A stretch of DNA of 64,000 nt from Dryocosmus kuriphilus (taxonomy: Eukaryota; Arthropoda; Insecta; Hymenoptera; Cynipidae). Shown here one piece after another: positions 11,164 to 21,682 of the stretch (positions are counted from its first letter, which is position 1; the number at the start of each line of letters is the position of its first letter). The stretch is from assembly GCA_038277395.1 (NCBI GenBank), contig CM076196.1:130135410-130199409 (forward strand). The letters are read 5' to 3'. Made by a program: the position numbers and the translations under genes. The notes below the pieces were generated by a model, which searched no databases, was not told the DNA's origin, and was given only the letters and a program-made list of their open reading frames with translations.

Positions 11164-12474
11164 ATGGGCTCCAATGATAAAATTTACATACAGTTTAAAT
11201 TAGTTGTGGACGATTGGGAAATTTTTATTGAACGTTTGGAATTCTATTTTGATGCCTTGGATATCGCGGACGACAAGAAACGCGCTGTGATATTAACAAA
11301 GGTGGATATTGAAAGATATAATTTTCTACATAATCTGTTAGCTCCTCACAAGCTGAAAGAACTAGCCTATGCACAAGTGGTCCAAAAATTAAATGAGCAT
11401 CTAGCTCCTCCCCCTTCAGAAATAGCTGAAAGAGCAAAGTTTGCGGCGATAAGTCGAAAAGCGGGAATTAAAATCGCGGGATTCATCGCAGAATTGAAGT
11501 TGGCAGCTCGTCATTGCAAATTCACGAACGACCAAGAACATCTTCGTGATTAATTTATCGCTGGAGTCTATGATACGACAATAAAAACAGAACTCTTCCG
11601 TCAAACAAATGTGACCTTTGATAAGGCTGTTGCTTTGGCTACTGAAATCGAAACAGCTCAAATAAATGATCATGGAGACATTGAAGTCAAGACTACATCG
11701 GAAACTAATATACAAGTACACAAGATAGGTCATCAACAAATGAAAAGTAAGGTACAGCGTAAAGGTGAACCGAGTTCTCAAGCAGGGAAGGAACCAACGT
11801 GCTTTACTTGTGGTAGAGTGGGCCATGCAAAACCAAATTTTTACTACAAAGATTATAAGTGTCGTAACGGTGAAGTTCAAGGTCATCTGGTTAAAATCTG
11901 CCGGAAACCAAAGCAGACAAGTAGGAAGGCAGTGAATTTGTTTTCGGGCGCACCGTCGGAAAACAATGAGGAGGATCAAGAGGACCTTATCAGCAGCGTG
12001 GTAAACTCTATTTATAAGTTAGAAGAAATAAACAAAGTATGTAAGGATAGAGTTGATCCTCAATTCTTGACTATTCTGGTTAACAATGTTCCCCTGAAAA
12101 TGGAAATAAATACTGGTTCAGCAGTTGCGGCGATTTCTGAGAGAGGTAAAATGAAATCGTTTCCGAAAATCGAAGTGGAAAAATTAAAGGATAAATTTAA
12201 AGTATTGGGGGGATTAGTGATAGCCCCTTTCAGTGTAATGCGATCAATCGAATTTAATGGCATCAAAGCGGTAGGGGATTGTCACGTAGTCAAAATAGAT
12301 GTTCCACTGTTAGGTCGACCTTGGCTCAGAAAATTTAATCTATTTCCAATTCCGCTGACATATGTTAATAAGATGGGCACGGTTATTTCGATGCAGGGAA
12401 TTCTAGAAGAGAAACACCCGAAATTATTCGCGAATATGTTAGGGACATTCAATAAAAAAAGATATCCTTGGTAA
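11164..12474 (+). pseudogene. gag: Gag and protease of the mag-like element
   Basis: One frame runs from 11164 to 12474 with a single stop at 11551-11553. The N-terminal capsid-like part carries WEIFIERLEFYFDA. Zinc-knuckle residues follow (CFTCGRVGHA and a damaged second knuckle). The retropepsin domain begins near 12060 with FLTILVNNVPLKMEINTGSA. The catalytic motif, normally DTG, reads NTG, so protease activity should be lost. The frame overlaps the start of RT in another frame. Gag packages the RNA; the protease would have cut the polyprotein. Confidence 0.85.
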
Positions 12475-13271
12475 TGAAGCCTGATTCGAAACCAGTATTT
12501 AAAAAGACTAGACCATTACCATCTGCATTAATTACAGGGACAAATGCTGAACTAGATAAACTAATTAAAAGTAATGCGCTAACACCTGTTGATTTTTCGG
12601 AGTGGGCTAAACCAATAGTTCCACTTTTCAAACATGATGGCTCGATATGTATTTGTGGTGACGATAAAGTTACAGTGAATCCCTGCCTCGAAATAAAACA
12701 ATACCCATTACCACGTAGCGAAGTTATTCTAAAGAAGCTGTCGGCTGGGGTAATATTTTCTAAAATTGATTTATCGAACGCCTATCAGCAGGTATTATTG
12801 GACGAGGATAGTACAAAATATACGACGATCACTACCCATAGAGGCTTATTCCAATATAATCGTTTACCTTTTGGCCTAGCGTCAGCTCCTGCGGAGTTTC
12901 AAAAAATCATGGATGAGTTAACGGCAGATTTTCCAGGAGTAGATTTTTTTTTAGATGATCCATTTGTCACAGGAAAAACTGAAGAGGCGCATGAGGAAAA
13001 ATTATACCAACTTTGTAGACGATTATGTGAAAGCGGTTTAAGAATCAATAAAGAGAAATGTGTTTTTAAAGCCGATAAAGTACAGTATTTTGGGTTTATT
13101 ATTGATAAGGTAGGAATTGGACAGACATTAGATAAAACTGAAGCAATTGTAAATGCCTCAACCCCAGCAAATGTTAAACAATTGCAATCAATTCTAGGTC
13201 TAGTAGCGCATTTCAAAAATTTTATAGAAAACATGGCGACAAAGCTTAAACCATTATATATGATTTACTAA
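12468..13271 (+). pseudogene. pol: Reverse transcriptase of the mag-like element
   Basis: The frame covers the fingers and palm. Motifs in order are FSKIDLSNAYQQVLL (first catalytic Asp), RLPFGLASAPAEFQ and FFLDDPFVTG, in which the usual YLDD core reads FLDD with both Asp kept. KCVFKADKVQYFGFII and QSILGLVAHFKNFI follow in the connection. The frame ends at 13271 and the polyprotein resumes near 13301 in another frame, so a frameshift separates RT from RNase H. Confidence 0.88.
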
Positions 13272-13273
13272 AA

Positions 13274-13936
13274 ACAAAGAATAAATGGCTCTGGAGCGAA
13301 TTGTGTGAAGAGTCATTCATCAATATTAAGAAAGTGATTGCTTCGTTGAAAGTATTAGTGCACTACGACCCCGATTTAGAGTTAATATTGGCATGCGGCG
13401 CATCACCATATGGGTTGGGAGTAGTAATTTCCCACAAGATGGAAAATAGTCAAGTGCGACCGATTGCTTTTGCATCACGGCGACTGAATAAAGCAGAAAT
13501 GCATTACGCTCAGATTCATAGAGAGGCGGCGGCTATTATTTTTGGCGTGGAAAAATTTTATATATATTTGTATAAAAGGGAATTTGTACTCGAAACCGAT
13601 CATAAACCGCTAACCTTAATTTTTGGTCCTAAGTGCGGTATACCGTTAATTGCGGCGAATAGATTACAACGTTCAGCATTATTTTTATCAGTGTTTCAGT
13701 TTAAGATTAGATATATTAAATCTAAAGGTAATTCAGTGACTGACAGCCTTTTACGACTACCTATGGAAGAGGAAACCATTAATAAAAGCAAGGATTTTGA
13801 ATTAAATAATAATATAAAATATATTAATGATCACGGATTCATCAAGTCTAATGAATTAGCTCAACAAACGCTTAAAGATAACGTACTGTGTAGAGTCATT
13901 AGAGCCATTCGAGATGTTGGCCATCCAGCGCTGTAA
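13274..13936 (+). pseudogene. RNase H of the mag-like element
   Basis: This is the RNase H domain typical of Gypsy, with LACGASPYGLG, IAFASRRLNKAE, HREAAAIIFGVEKF and LETDHKPLT. The first catalytic residue, normally Asp in LACDASPYG, is Gly, so the hybrid-cleaving activity is probably lost. The helix E.AAI and the Asp in ETDHKPL are kept. The frame differs from the RT frame upstream. Confidence 0.85.
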
Positions 13937-13975
13937 AAATGGATAAGTTGTTGGCATCTCTTTACATGAAACGCG

Positions 13976-14960
13976 ATGAACTTAGTATCGAGAGTAATTG
14001 CGTTCTTTGGGGCTATCGGGTGGATTATACCAGAAGTATTAAGAATGGAGATTTTAAGAGAATTACACGCCAGTCATTTTGACAATGTTTGCTTGAAAGA
14101 GATAGCCAGATCTTTTTTCTGGTGGTCAGGTTTAAATGGCAATATTGAAACTGTGGCAAAGAATTGTAAGGAATGTTTAAAAGTTGGGAGTAATCCTCTA
14201 AGAACGTATTTATATCCTTGAACATGGCCGGAGAAGTCGTGGTTCCGATTGATTTGGTAGTTTTAGACGCACACTCAAAATGGCCAGAGGCAATTAATAT
14301 GAAAAATAATATCACTTCGAAGAAAACGATTAATGTACTAATTGGTTTATTTGCTTGACATGGTTTTCCCTTAAAAATTGTGTCCGATAATGGCACCACG
14401 TTCACAAGCGCCGAATTTAATCAGTTCACCACTGGGAGAGGCATTAAGCATATATTTTCACCAGTTTATCATCCGTCCACTAATGGTGTAGCAGAAAATT
14501 TTGTCGGAACCTTCAAAAATAATGTTCAAAAAATTTGGAAAAGCGGTTCATCTTTGGATGAAGCGATAACACAATTTTTATTAGACTATCGAACAACGGC
14601 ACATGCAACCACGGGAGTTTCTCCTGCATCATTGATCTATAAACGCAAATTGCGTACCAAATTCTCCTTATTGTGACCAGTAGTAAAATTGAACGTAGAC
14701 AAACGTCAAACCGCACAAATTAAAAACGGGCCTAAGCTAAAAGTTCGAAACTTTAGAATTGGTGAAAAGGTCTTGGTTAAAGACTTCAGAAAAATTATCC
14801 AGACTGGACATCTGCTCTAATTTTAAAACAACAGCCACCAGTCACGTTCACGGTAAAACTAAGCGATAATCTGATAGCTAAAATACATGTTAATCAAATC
14901 CGTAAAGGGTGCATTGAAGAAGAAACTGAAAAATGTCAAACGCCGCTCCTACAAACGCGT
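13976..14960 (+). pseudogene. Integrase of the mag-like element
   Basis: The H2C2 zinc finger is seen at 14070-14190 (LHASHFDN then CKEC). A frame change follows near 14220. The DDE core has VLDAHSKWPEA, SDNGTTFTSAEF and STNGVAENFVGTF, so all three acidic residues are identifiable. A TGA interrupts it near 14356, and a stop near 14676 precedes the C-terminal tail, which can be followed to about 14960. Three frame segments are needed to read it. Confidence 0.85.
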
Positions 14961-15100
14961 AGGCGCTAACCCCGATTAGCAGCTAAGTAATTACTGTACG
15001 ATAACCGATCACTACGTTATGTAATTTAATACCACAAATGATTAGACTACAACAAGTAGAGAAAGAAAACAGGAATTGGATCACATCATTTTTTGGTCAC

Positions 15101-15110
15101 GGGGGAAAGA
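15101..15110 (+). other. Polypurine tract of the mag-like element
   Basis: GGGGGAAAGA directly precedes the TG of the 3' LTR. Confidence 0.8.
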
Positions 15111-15276
15111 TGTGGTATACGCTTATATTGTATATATAGAGATAAGGATTATGCGCATGCTCATGAGGAACCAAGGAACGTTTGGGCCCGAGATCAGTCT
15201 TGTATTACCCGGCATTGAGTAACATGGAATAAAGTAGTGCGATCTGAAAGGTGTCTAATTATTGTAGAATATCACA
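15111..15276 (+). repeat. 3' LTR of the mag-like element
   Basis: It is the same length and has the same ends as the 5' LTR and is followed by the GACGT duplication. Confidence 0.92.
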
Positions 15277-15281
15277 GACGT

Positions 15282-15400
15282 TAATCCTGGTCTAAATTCT
15301 ATACTATTCGGACTTGAATTCTAGTCCAAATTTTATACAATCCTGACATAAATTCTAGTCCAAATTCTATATAATTCTGATGGCAATTCTAGTCTGTCTT
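15282..15400. repeat. AATTCTAGTCC tandem repeat flanking the Gypsy
   Basis: Segments of about 40-46 bp with AATTCTAGTCCAAATT and ATAATCCTGA recur two to three times. The same motif is present just left of the mag-like element (10571-10611), so the retrotransposon landed inside this array. Confidence 0.65.
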
Positions 15401-15436
15401 GGTCCTGAGGAGAATACACTACCTTCTGTCGCCACA

Positions 15437-15940
15437 TTGCACCAGGTATATAAAATGCATCTTCTCTAGGGGAGTTGGGCCTTGCGAGTACCTTAAGATT
15501 CCTGTAGTCGGTTCCTCGAGAAAACTATATCCACTCCGTGCACTAGGTGTATAAAATACATTTTCTTCAGGGCAGTTAAGTTTTACGAGTATAAAAGGGT
15601 TCCTGGAGTCGGTTCCTTGAGGACTCGTTATCCAAATCATGCATCAGATGCATAAAAAGCAACTTCTTCGGGGAAATTTGGTTTTGTGAGTAAAAAGGTG
15701 TTCCTGTGGTCGATACTGTATACACCTAGAGTCGATATCGATACAATATCGCATCCTTGAGGAATCGTCTACAGAAGCCACAAAGTTCTCGTAAAACCGA
15801 ACTTCCCCAAAGAAAATGTATTTTATACACCTGGTGGACGGATTGCATGTCATTTTTTCTATGAACTGTCTACAGGAATCCTAAAGTACTCGTAAAGCCC
15901 AACTTCCCTGGAGAAGATATATTTGATACACCTGGAATCT
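15437..15940. repeat. Foldback array of a ~102-bp repeat
   Basis: Three direct copies start near 15440, 15542 and 15643 (period 101-102 bp; shared AGGTATATAAAATGCAT-like start, GGAGTTGGG-like middle and GTAGTCGGTTCC-like end). Two copies follow in inverted orientation, with ends near 15837 and 15937, again 100-102 bp apart. The centre is near 15735-15755, where GTCGATATCGATAC-type dyads lie. A single strand could fold into a long imperfect hairpin. No coding frame is supported. Confidence 0.8.
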
Positions 15941-15978
15941 CGAATAGCCTATTTAAATACCACATAATTCTATTTTTA

Positions 15979-17887
15979 CATTCTCATCTCAATGAGGAGG
16001 TATTAGCTTTATGTAAAAACTAACTTTCACGGATTTCATGAAATCTCGACGTTTCGTGACCCCTTGAATTCGAAAAAACATGTTTTACGTTGGTGTCTGT
16101 CGTCGTTGTTGTCTGTTAGCACGATAACTTTCGAAGGACTAATCGATTGAGTTGCACTTTGGCACACTCCTTTAGGGCGCAAAAAGAAAGCACGAGTTCC
16201 TTAACCAGCGGTTTTTGATCAACGGTTCTAGTTTTATCCATCATAAATTCTTTCCAAAAATAAAAAATTCAAAGTTCCCGCCAAACTATGCAAGATCGCA
16301 AAAAAATGATAATGAACAAAGTTGCTCATCTATAAAAAGATCTACAAATTTTCTTTCTATCATTTTTTTTAAAAAACGCATAGTTTTTGAGTTATTAGTG
16401 GAATATGTTATTAAATATAAAGAAATCCACTTTTCAGCAAAACTATGCGAGATACGAAAAATGATTAAGAGAAGCAGAATTGTTCACCTTGGAAAGACTT
16501 ACAAATTTGCTTAAAACTATTTTTTGATCCAAAGCATAGTTTTTGGACAAAACGTATAATAGTTGTTTTAATCAAGAAAAACATTATCATAAAATTAATA
16601 AAAAGTTATTAAAAGTTATCGAAAAATTTGCCTTCTACTCAGGCGCATTTTCATCACGTTTTTCGCACTTGGCATTCGATTAAAGTATATCGAAGACGTG
16701 AATTTTTAAATTTTTTACATAGTTTGGCTGAAAAATGCAATTTTTATTATTACATTCTCATCTCAATGAAGAGATATTAATTTTATGTGAAAAATGACTT
16801 TTGCGGATTTCATGAAATGTCGGCGTTTCGTGACCTCCTGAATCCGAAAGAACATGTTTTACATCGGTGTCTGTCTGTCGTCGTTGTTGTCCTTGTCGTC
16901 GTTGTTGTCGTTGTCGTTGTTGTAGTCTATGAACACGATAACTTTCGAAGGACTAATCGATTGAGTTGCACTTTGGCACACTCCTTTAGGGCGTAAAAAG
17001 AAAGGACGAGTTCGTTAACCAGCGGGTTTTGATCAACGGTTCTGGTTTTATCCACCATAAATTCTTTCCAAATATCAAAAATTCAAATTTCTCGCCAAAC
17101 TATGCAAGATACGAAAAAAATTATACTAAACAAAGTTGTTCAACTTAAAAAGATCTACAAATTTGTTTTCTATCATTTTTTTTAGAGACGCATAGTTCTT
17201 GAGTTATTCCTGGAAAATGTTATTAAATATAAAGAAATCCACTTTTCAACAAAACTATGCGAGATGCGAAAAAATATTAACAAGTAGAATTGTTAATCTT
17301 GAACGCACCTACAAATTTGTTGAAAGACAATTTTTGATCCAACGCATAGTTTATTCATGAAACGTATAACAGTTGTTTTAATCAAAAAATACATTATCTG
17401 CCCGCTACTCAGGCGCATTCTCATCACGTTTTTCGCACTTGGCACTCGATTTAAGTATATCAGAAACGTGAATTTTTTATTTTTTTTTACATATTTTGGC
17501 TGAAAAATGCAATTTTCACTTATTGCATTCTCATCTCATTGAGAAGGTTTTATGTGAAAACTGACTTTCGCGGATCCGGATCCGAAAAACATGTTTTACG
17601 TTGGTTTCTGCCTGTTGTTGTCGTTCTTGTCGCTGTCGTTGTCTTCGTTGTTGTCGTTGTCTGTTAGCACGATAACTTTCGAAGGACTAATCGGATTGGA
17701 TTGCGCTTTGGTATACTTCTTTAAGGCGTAAAAACTAAGGACTTATTCGTTAACTCGCGGTTTTTGACTAACGGTTCTGGTTTTATCCACAGAAAATGTT
17801 TTTTAAAAAATCAAACATTAAATTTTTCGCCCAATCTATGCGATATATGAAAAAATTATTAAGAAACAAGGTTAATCATCCCAAAAA
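15979..17887 (+). repeat. 772-bp satellite array, first three units
   Basis: Unit starts (CATTCTCATCTCA) lie near 15980, 16753 and 17526, giving periods of 773 bp. Each unit has a header (about 300 bp) with TTCATGAAATCTCGACGTTT, a TCGTTGTTGTC microsatellite of variable length and CACGATAACTTTCGAAGGAC. Sub-monomers of about 155 bp follow, starting AAACTATGCAAGATACG (for example 16285 and 16441; 17097 and 17256). Units end with a degenerate mini-hairpin stretch (16640-16690, 17401-17455). The third unit is cut at 17887 by the LINE and resumes at 21683. Confidence 0.85.
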
Positions 17888-18390
17888 GGAGGCATCTTTG
17901 TATTTGCGGCAGCTGACCTAGCGGCTAAAGCTTGGCTACTCAAAGGAGTGGTCGAGACAAGGCCGTGGAAAGGTGCAGCTCTTAAGGTGGGTGGGGTTTA
18001 GTTACTCCAGAAGATGGTGAGGACTACGGCGTAGTTCCCAAGTAAACTGGATGACCCGTCTGTGGTACTCCGGCGGTTGGAGAGATTCAACCCCTCACTT
18101 AAGATAGCGTCCTGGCGAATCATCAGGCACGATAGGTATCAGGAAAAGGACCCAGCAGGAAGCACCGGGCATCTCCTAGTAGTGTAGATTCGTGAGTCCC
18201 AGACGAGGGCTCTTGCGGCCCTCAACAATAGGCCCTTCTATCACTTTGGATAGATCAACTTTAGGATTGCCGGCCAGGGACAGAAGGAGCCTGCTGAGAT
18301 ACGGAAAGATCGGAAGCAGACCTAAATGACTGCTCCTGGTCTAAACATTACTCAAATTAATTTGCATCACAGCTAAAGCGCCTCTGCAGT
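17888..18390 (+). pseudogene. C-terminal end of LINE ORF1
   Basis: In the plus frames one reads ALKVGGV, then RRLERFNPSLKIASWRIIRH and GHLLVV, then RALAALNNRPFYHFG. This resembles the ORF1 C-terminus of jockey-group LINEs, which binds the element RNA. Several stops interrupt it, and the N-terminus is missing through 5' truncation. Confidence 0.55.
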
Positions 18391-18391
18391 T

Positions 18392-19102
18392 TTGCAGAGG
18401 AGCATGGCTGCGAGGCACACAGGCATTTCGCTAATCCAAGAACCTTGGTTAATTCGAGATATCATAATGGGATTAGGGGGGCTGGTTTTTTGTTACAGGG
18501 ACCCCAAGGCGGCCAAACCAAGGGCTTTCATACTGGCGAAGGGAGTAAACGCTGTCCCGCTGCTTGAGCTGTGTTCGAGACACCTGATGGTGATAGTCAC
18601 GGATCTCGGGGAAATAGGTAGGCTGGTTTTGGGATCAGCTTATTTTCCCTATGACAGCGATACCAACCCAACAGTGGAGGTATGTATACTGGTGGAATAT
18701 TGCAAGATAAGGGGTCTTCCCCTTCTGTTGGAATACGATGCTAACTTCCACCATACTTTGTGGGGCAGTGCGGACATTAACTCAAGAGGTAATGATCTAC
18801 TGGAATACCTAATCACCACTAATCTAGATATTCTTAACACGGGGAATACCCCGACGTTTCGTAACTCAGTCAGAGAGGAGGTCATTGACATCACTCTAGG
18901 TGCAAGTGATTTTAGAAATAATATCAAGAAGTGGAGAGTTTCAGTTGAACCCACTCTCTCAGATCACTCACAGATAGAGGTCATGCTGGAATCTATTGTA
19001 CCCGCTAGCCCTAAATGGTTCAGAAATCCAAGAGAAACGGACTGGAATCAGTTTTGCACGGAATTAAGAAGTGCACTTTTCGAGGTGCCCAGGTCAATTT
19101 GA
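18392..19102 (+). pseudogene. LINE apurinic-type endonuclease domain
   Basis: The open frame begins after an in-frame stop near 18374, and the homologous start lies upstream at LNITQINLHHS. Motifs are LIQEPW (first metal-binding Glu), YDANFHHTLWGS, EVIDITLG and LSDHSQIE, the last containing the catalytic His of the APE fold. In the third, the usual GDFNAHH-like motif reads EYDANFHH. The enzyme nicks target DNA for target-primed reverse transcription. A TGA at 19100-19102 separates it from the next part in the same frame. Confidence 0.85.
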
Positions 19103-19105
19103 GAC

Positions 19106-20740
19106 GTGAATACCCTGGAGATGGCAGCCAAGATTTTCAAGAAAGCCATTAAATTTACTTATGAAAGTAATTTTCGACCAACAAGAGTCCGGAAGGCTGG
19201 CGAGACACACTGGTGGAATGGGAAACTCGAAGAGCTTCGCAAGAAAACCAGAGAGAGGTTCAGACGTGCCAGTACTGGCAGAACGAAGGCACTATGGACC
19301 TCATCGACAACGATAAGGGACGAATACAGGAGCGCAATACGTAAGGTAAAGCAAGAGACCTGGACCAACTTGTGCACAGAAATCGAGAAGGGAGCAGAGG
19401 CTAGAACTGAAGAAGCTGCTTTCTCGCAATCCGGACGCTATTCTCGGCTCTCTGAAATTGCCCGGTGGGGGATACTCAGAGTCGGACGGAGATACCTTGG
19501 CTCAACTGATCAAGGCACATTTTCCGGGCTTTTCAAGGTCTGGAGTGAAGGGGACGACACCTTAGAGGCAACCAAAGACGCCTGTGGTCCAATTCGGCCC
19601 GAAACGGCGGTTAGCCAACGAGATTGTCACCCCTGACAGGGTCAGGTGGGCCCTGAAGTCCCTTAGTCCTTTCAAGTCACCTGGATCGGATGGCATATAT
19701 CCAGTCCTCTTATAGAGGGCAGAAAGGCATTTGAAGGCATTTGAAGGAGCCTTCAATAACACCTATGGAGAGGTGATCAGAGCGGCCATGATTTCAGATG
19801 GTGTGTCTATTGCAGTCGTGGAATGGACGTGCCACATGTTGGCCAACAGGAACCTAACTACGACTAAGGGGGATACCACCCTATGTGGAACCGTTGACTC
19901 GGGATGTCCGCAAGGAGGGGTTTTATCGACCCTGCTGTAATGCTTAGTAGTGGATGAACTGCTTCATCTGCTCACGAGTCGGGGCGGCCACGTAATAGGC
20001 TATGCTGAGGATATACGCGCTGGACGCGCTCTTCGCGGTAATGCAGCAAGCACTTGTGATAGTGGATTCATGGTGCGAGAAGACTGGACAATCGGTTAGC
20101 CTGAGTAAGACAGACGCGGTTGTTTTCACCAGAAGGTATAAGTGGAGAACCACTAGCACATTAGAACTTGGAGGACAACCACTGGAAATCAAAGAACGAG
20201 CTAAATATCTAGGAGTCATTCTGGATAAGAAGCTGTTATGGATCGAGCACCTGGAAAACAAGTGCAAGAAGCTAGTAGTGACTCTATAGCTCTGTAGGAG
20301 AGTCATAGGGAAAAGCTGGGGCTTGAAACCGGAGACACATATGTGGATCTATACATCGATCTTGCGACCCAGGCTAACCTATGCGGCGGTGGTCTCGTGA
20401 AGCAGGGTCGAGCTGTCCACTGTGAAGTCTCGACTGGAAAGGATCAGGGGACTGATTCTGAGAGGCGTCACTGGTGCCTCGAAGTCGATATCCACGAAGG
20501 CTCTGGGGGCACCAATAGGTTTGGAGCCCCTCCATCTCACCATCAAGGGCGTGGCTATGAAGGCGGCCTGGAGACTAAATTTGGTAAACGACAGAAGGAT
20601 CTCGACAGCAATGCAGACCCCAGTCGATATCGCGAGGAGGCCGACCCTGATCATGCCTAGGGACAAAATGCCCACTCGCTATCTCTTCGAGAAGATGTAT
20701 CGAGTTAGCCTATCCACGAAGGAGGAATGGGCTAACGGCG
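19106..20740 (+). pseudogene. LINE reverse transcriptase domain
   Basis: The linker carries THWWNGKLEELRKKTRERF. RT motifs then appear in shifting frames: LKSLSPFKSPGSDGIYP near 19650, SGCPQGGVLS near 19900 and the active-site box near 19995, which reads YAED where YADD is expected. SLSKTDAVVFTRR, YLGVILDKKLLW and the thumb follow to 20720. There are at least four frame changes or stops (near 19430, 19710, 19940, 20290). The Asp-to-Glu change in the box should abolish polymerase activity. Confidence 0.82.
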
Positions 20741-21600
20741 ATGCACACCTGCCCAGTGATGGAGACGACTGATTTACAGATGCCTCCAGGAGCGAGGAGA
20801 AGGCCGGAGCCGGTATATATCGTAGGAGAAATGGAATGGGCTTCACAATCGAGATGGGGTTCTACGCCACAGTTCTACAATCTGAAATCATGGCCATGCT
20901 ACAGTGCGCCTTCAAGGGAAAAGAATATGGCAACAAAGGAAACATCCGTATCTACTCAGACAGCAGAGCTGCTATAATGGCCCTGAATGGAACAACGACT
21001 ATTTCGCTATTGGTATGGGAATGCTTTGAGGCATTGAATATGCTAGCGACGGAAAACCGAGTTACTCTGCTTTGAATCCCTGGACACAGCGGCATCAAGG
21101 GCAATGAGATATCGGATAGGCTAGTCAAACTAGCAGCAAGAAGAAATTTTACTGGACCTGAGACAGTTGTAGGTATTTCCAGTAGATTAGTCACTGAAGA
21201 AATTAACAGTTGGCTGACTGAGGAACATCAGAAGGAGTGGGAACTGATCTCTGGTTGCAGACACGCCAAAACACTCTTGGGCTTAAAGCTCAACTATAAC
21301 CTAGCAAGGGAAATACTCAAGCTCGGGAGGAACGAGATCAAAGTCCTAAAAGAAATGTTTATAGGACATGGGAACCTCGGATATCACAGAGATAAGATAG
21401 GGCTTGCGGATAGTCCCCTCTCTCGTCTGTGCGAAAAGGATAATGAGACAGCTACTCACATCCTTTGTCACTGCCCTGCGATCGCGAGGAAACGTATGTC
21501 TAACCCTCACAGGCAGTCACTGCATCAGTGAGTCAGAAATATCAACCAACAGCGTGGCTGCGGTCCTTTCCCTATGGAGAGGGCTTTGGGGTCACGCTTA
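20741..21600 (+). pseudogene. LINE RNase H and zinc-finger tail
   Basis: RNase H motifs occur in order: FTDASRSEEKAGAG, EIMAMLQCA, YSDSRAAIMAL and PGHSGIKGNEISDRL, holding the four acidic residues. A TGA lies near 21073. The tail has CEKDNETATHILCHCPA, a Cys/His cluster typical of the C-terminus of these LINE proteins. A frame change near 20770 and a premature end near 21530 are seen. Confidence 0.8.
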
Positions 21601-21682
21601 GGCTCACAAGGGGACGCAACAGGATTACCCAAGCGTCAGGGGTTGGTACAGTCTCAAGTCAAGCTAATAATAAAATTTTAAA

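Larger units (their letters stand above)
10612..15281 (+). mobile_element. Complete but dead mag-like Gypsy retrotransposon
   Basis: The element is bounded by a perfect 5-bp duplication GACGT (10612-10616 and 15277-15281). Two LTRs of equal length (166 bp) enclose gag, protease, reverse transcriptase, RNase H and integrase in the Gypsy order, without an env. The RT sequence around KIDLSNAYQQ and RLPFGLASAPAEFQ resembles the mag/SURL clade. It interrupts an AATTCTAGTCC-type tandem repeat. Frameshifts, stops and active-site substitutions show that it is not autonomous. Confidence 0.9.
17888..21682 (+). mobile_element. 5'-truncated jockey/R1-type LINE inserted in the satellite
   Basis: About 3.8 kb interrupts satellite unit 3 between ...CCAAAAA (17881-17887) and the continuation TGTCTACAAATT after a second CCAAAAA near 21684-21690. 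This short direct repeat is the likely target duplication. Content in order: the end of ORF1, apurinic endonuclease, reverse transcriptase, RNase H and a CCHC-like tail; the 3' end is AATAATAAAATTTT. The RNase H domain argues for an R1/I/LOA-type group over classical jockey. Confidence 0.85.

Noticed and set aside
16787..16996. Frame with a poly-Val stretch, repeated at 41762-41953
   Set aside because: The Val run is a translation of the TCGTTGTTGTC microsatellite in the satellite header; copies carry different frames and stops.
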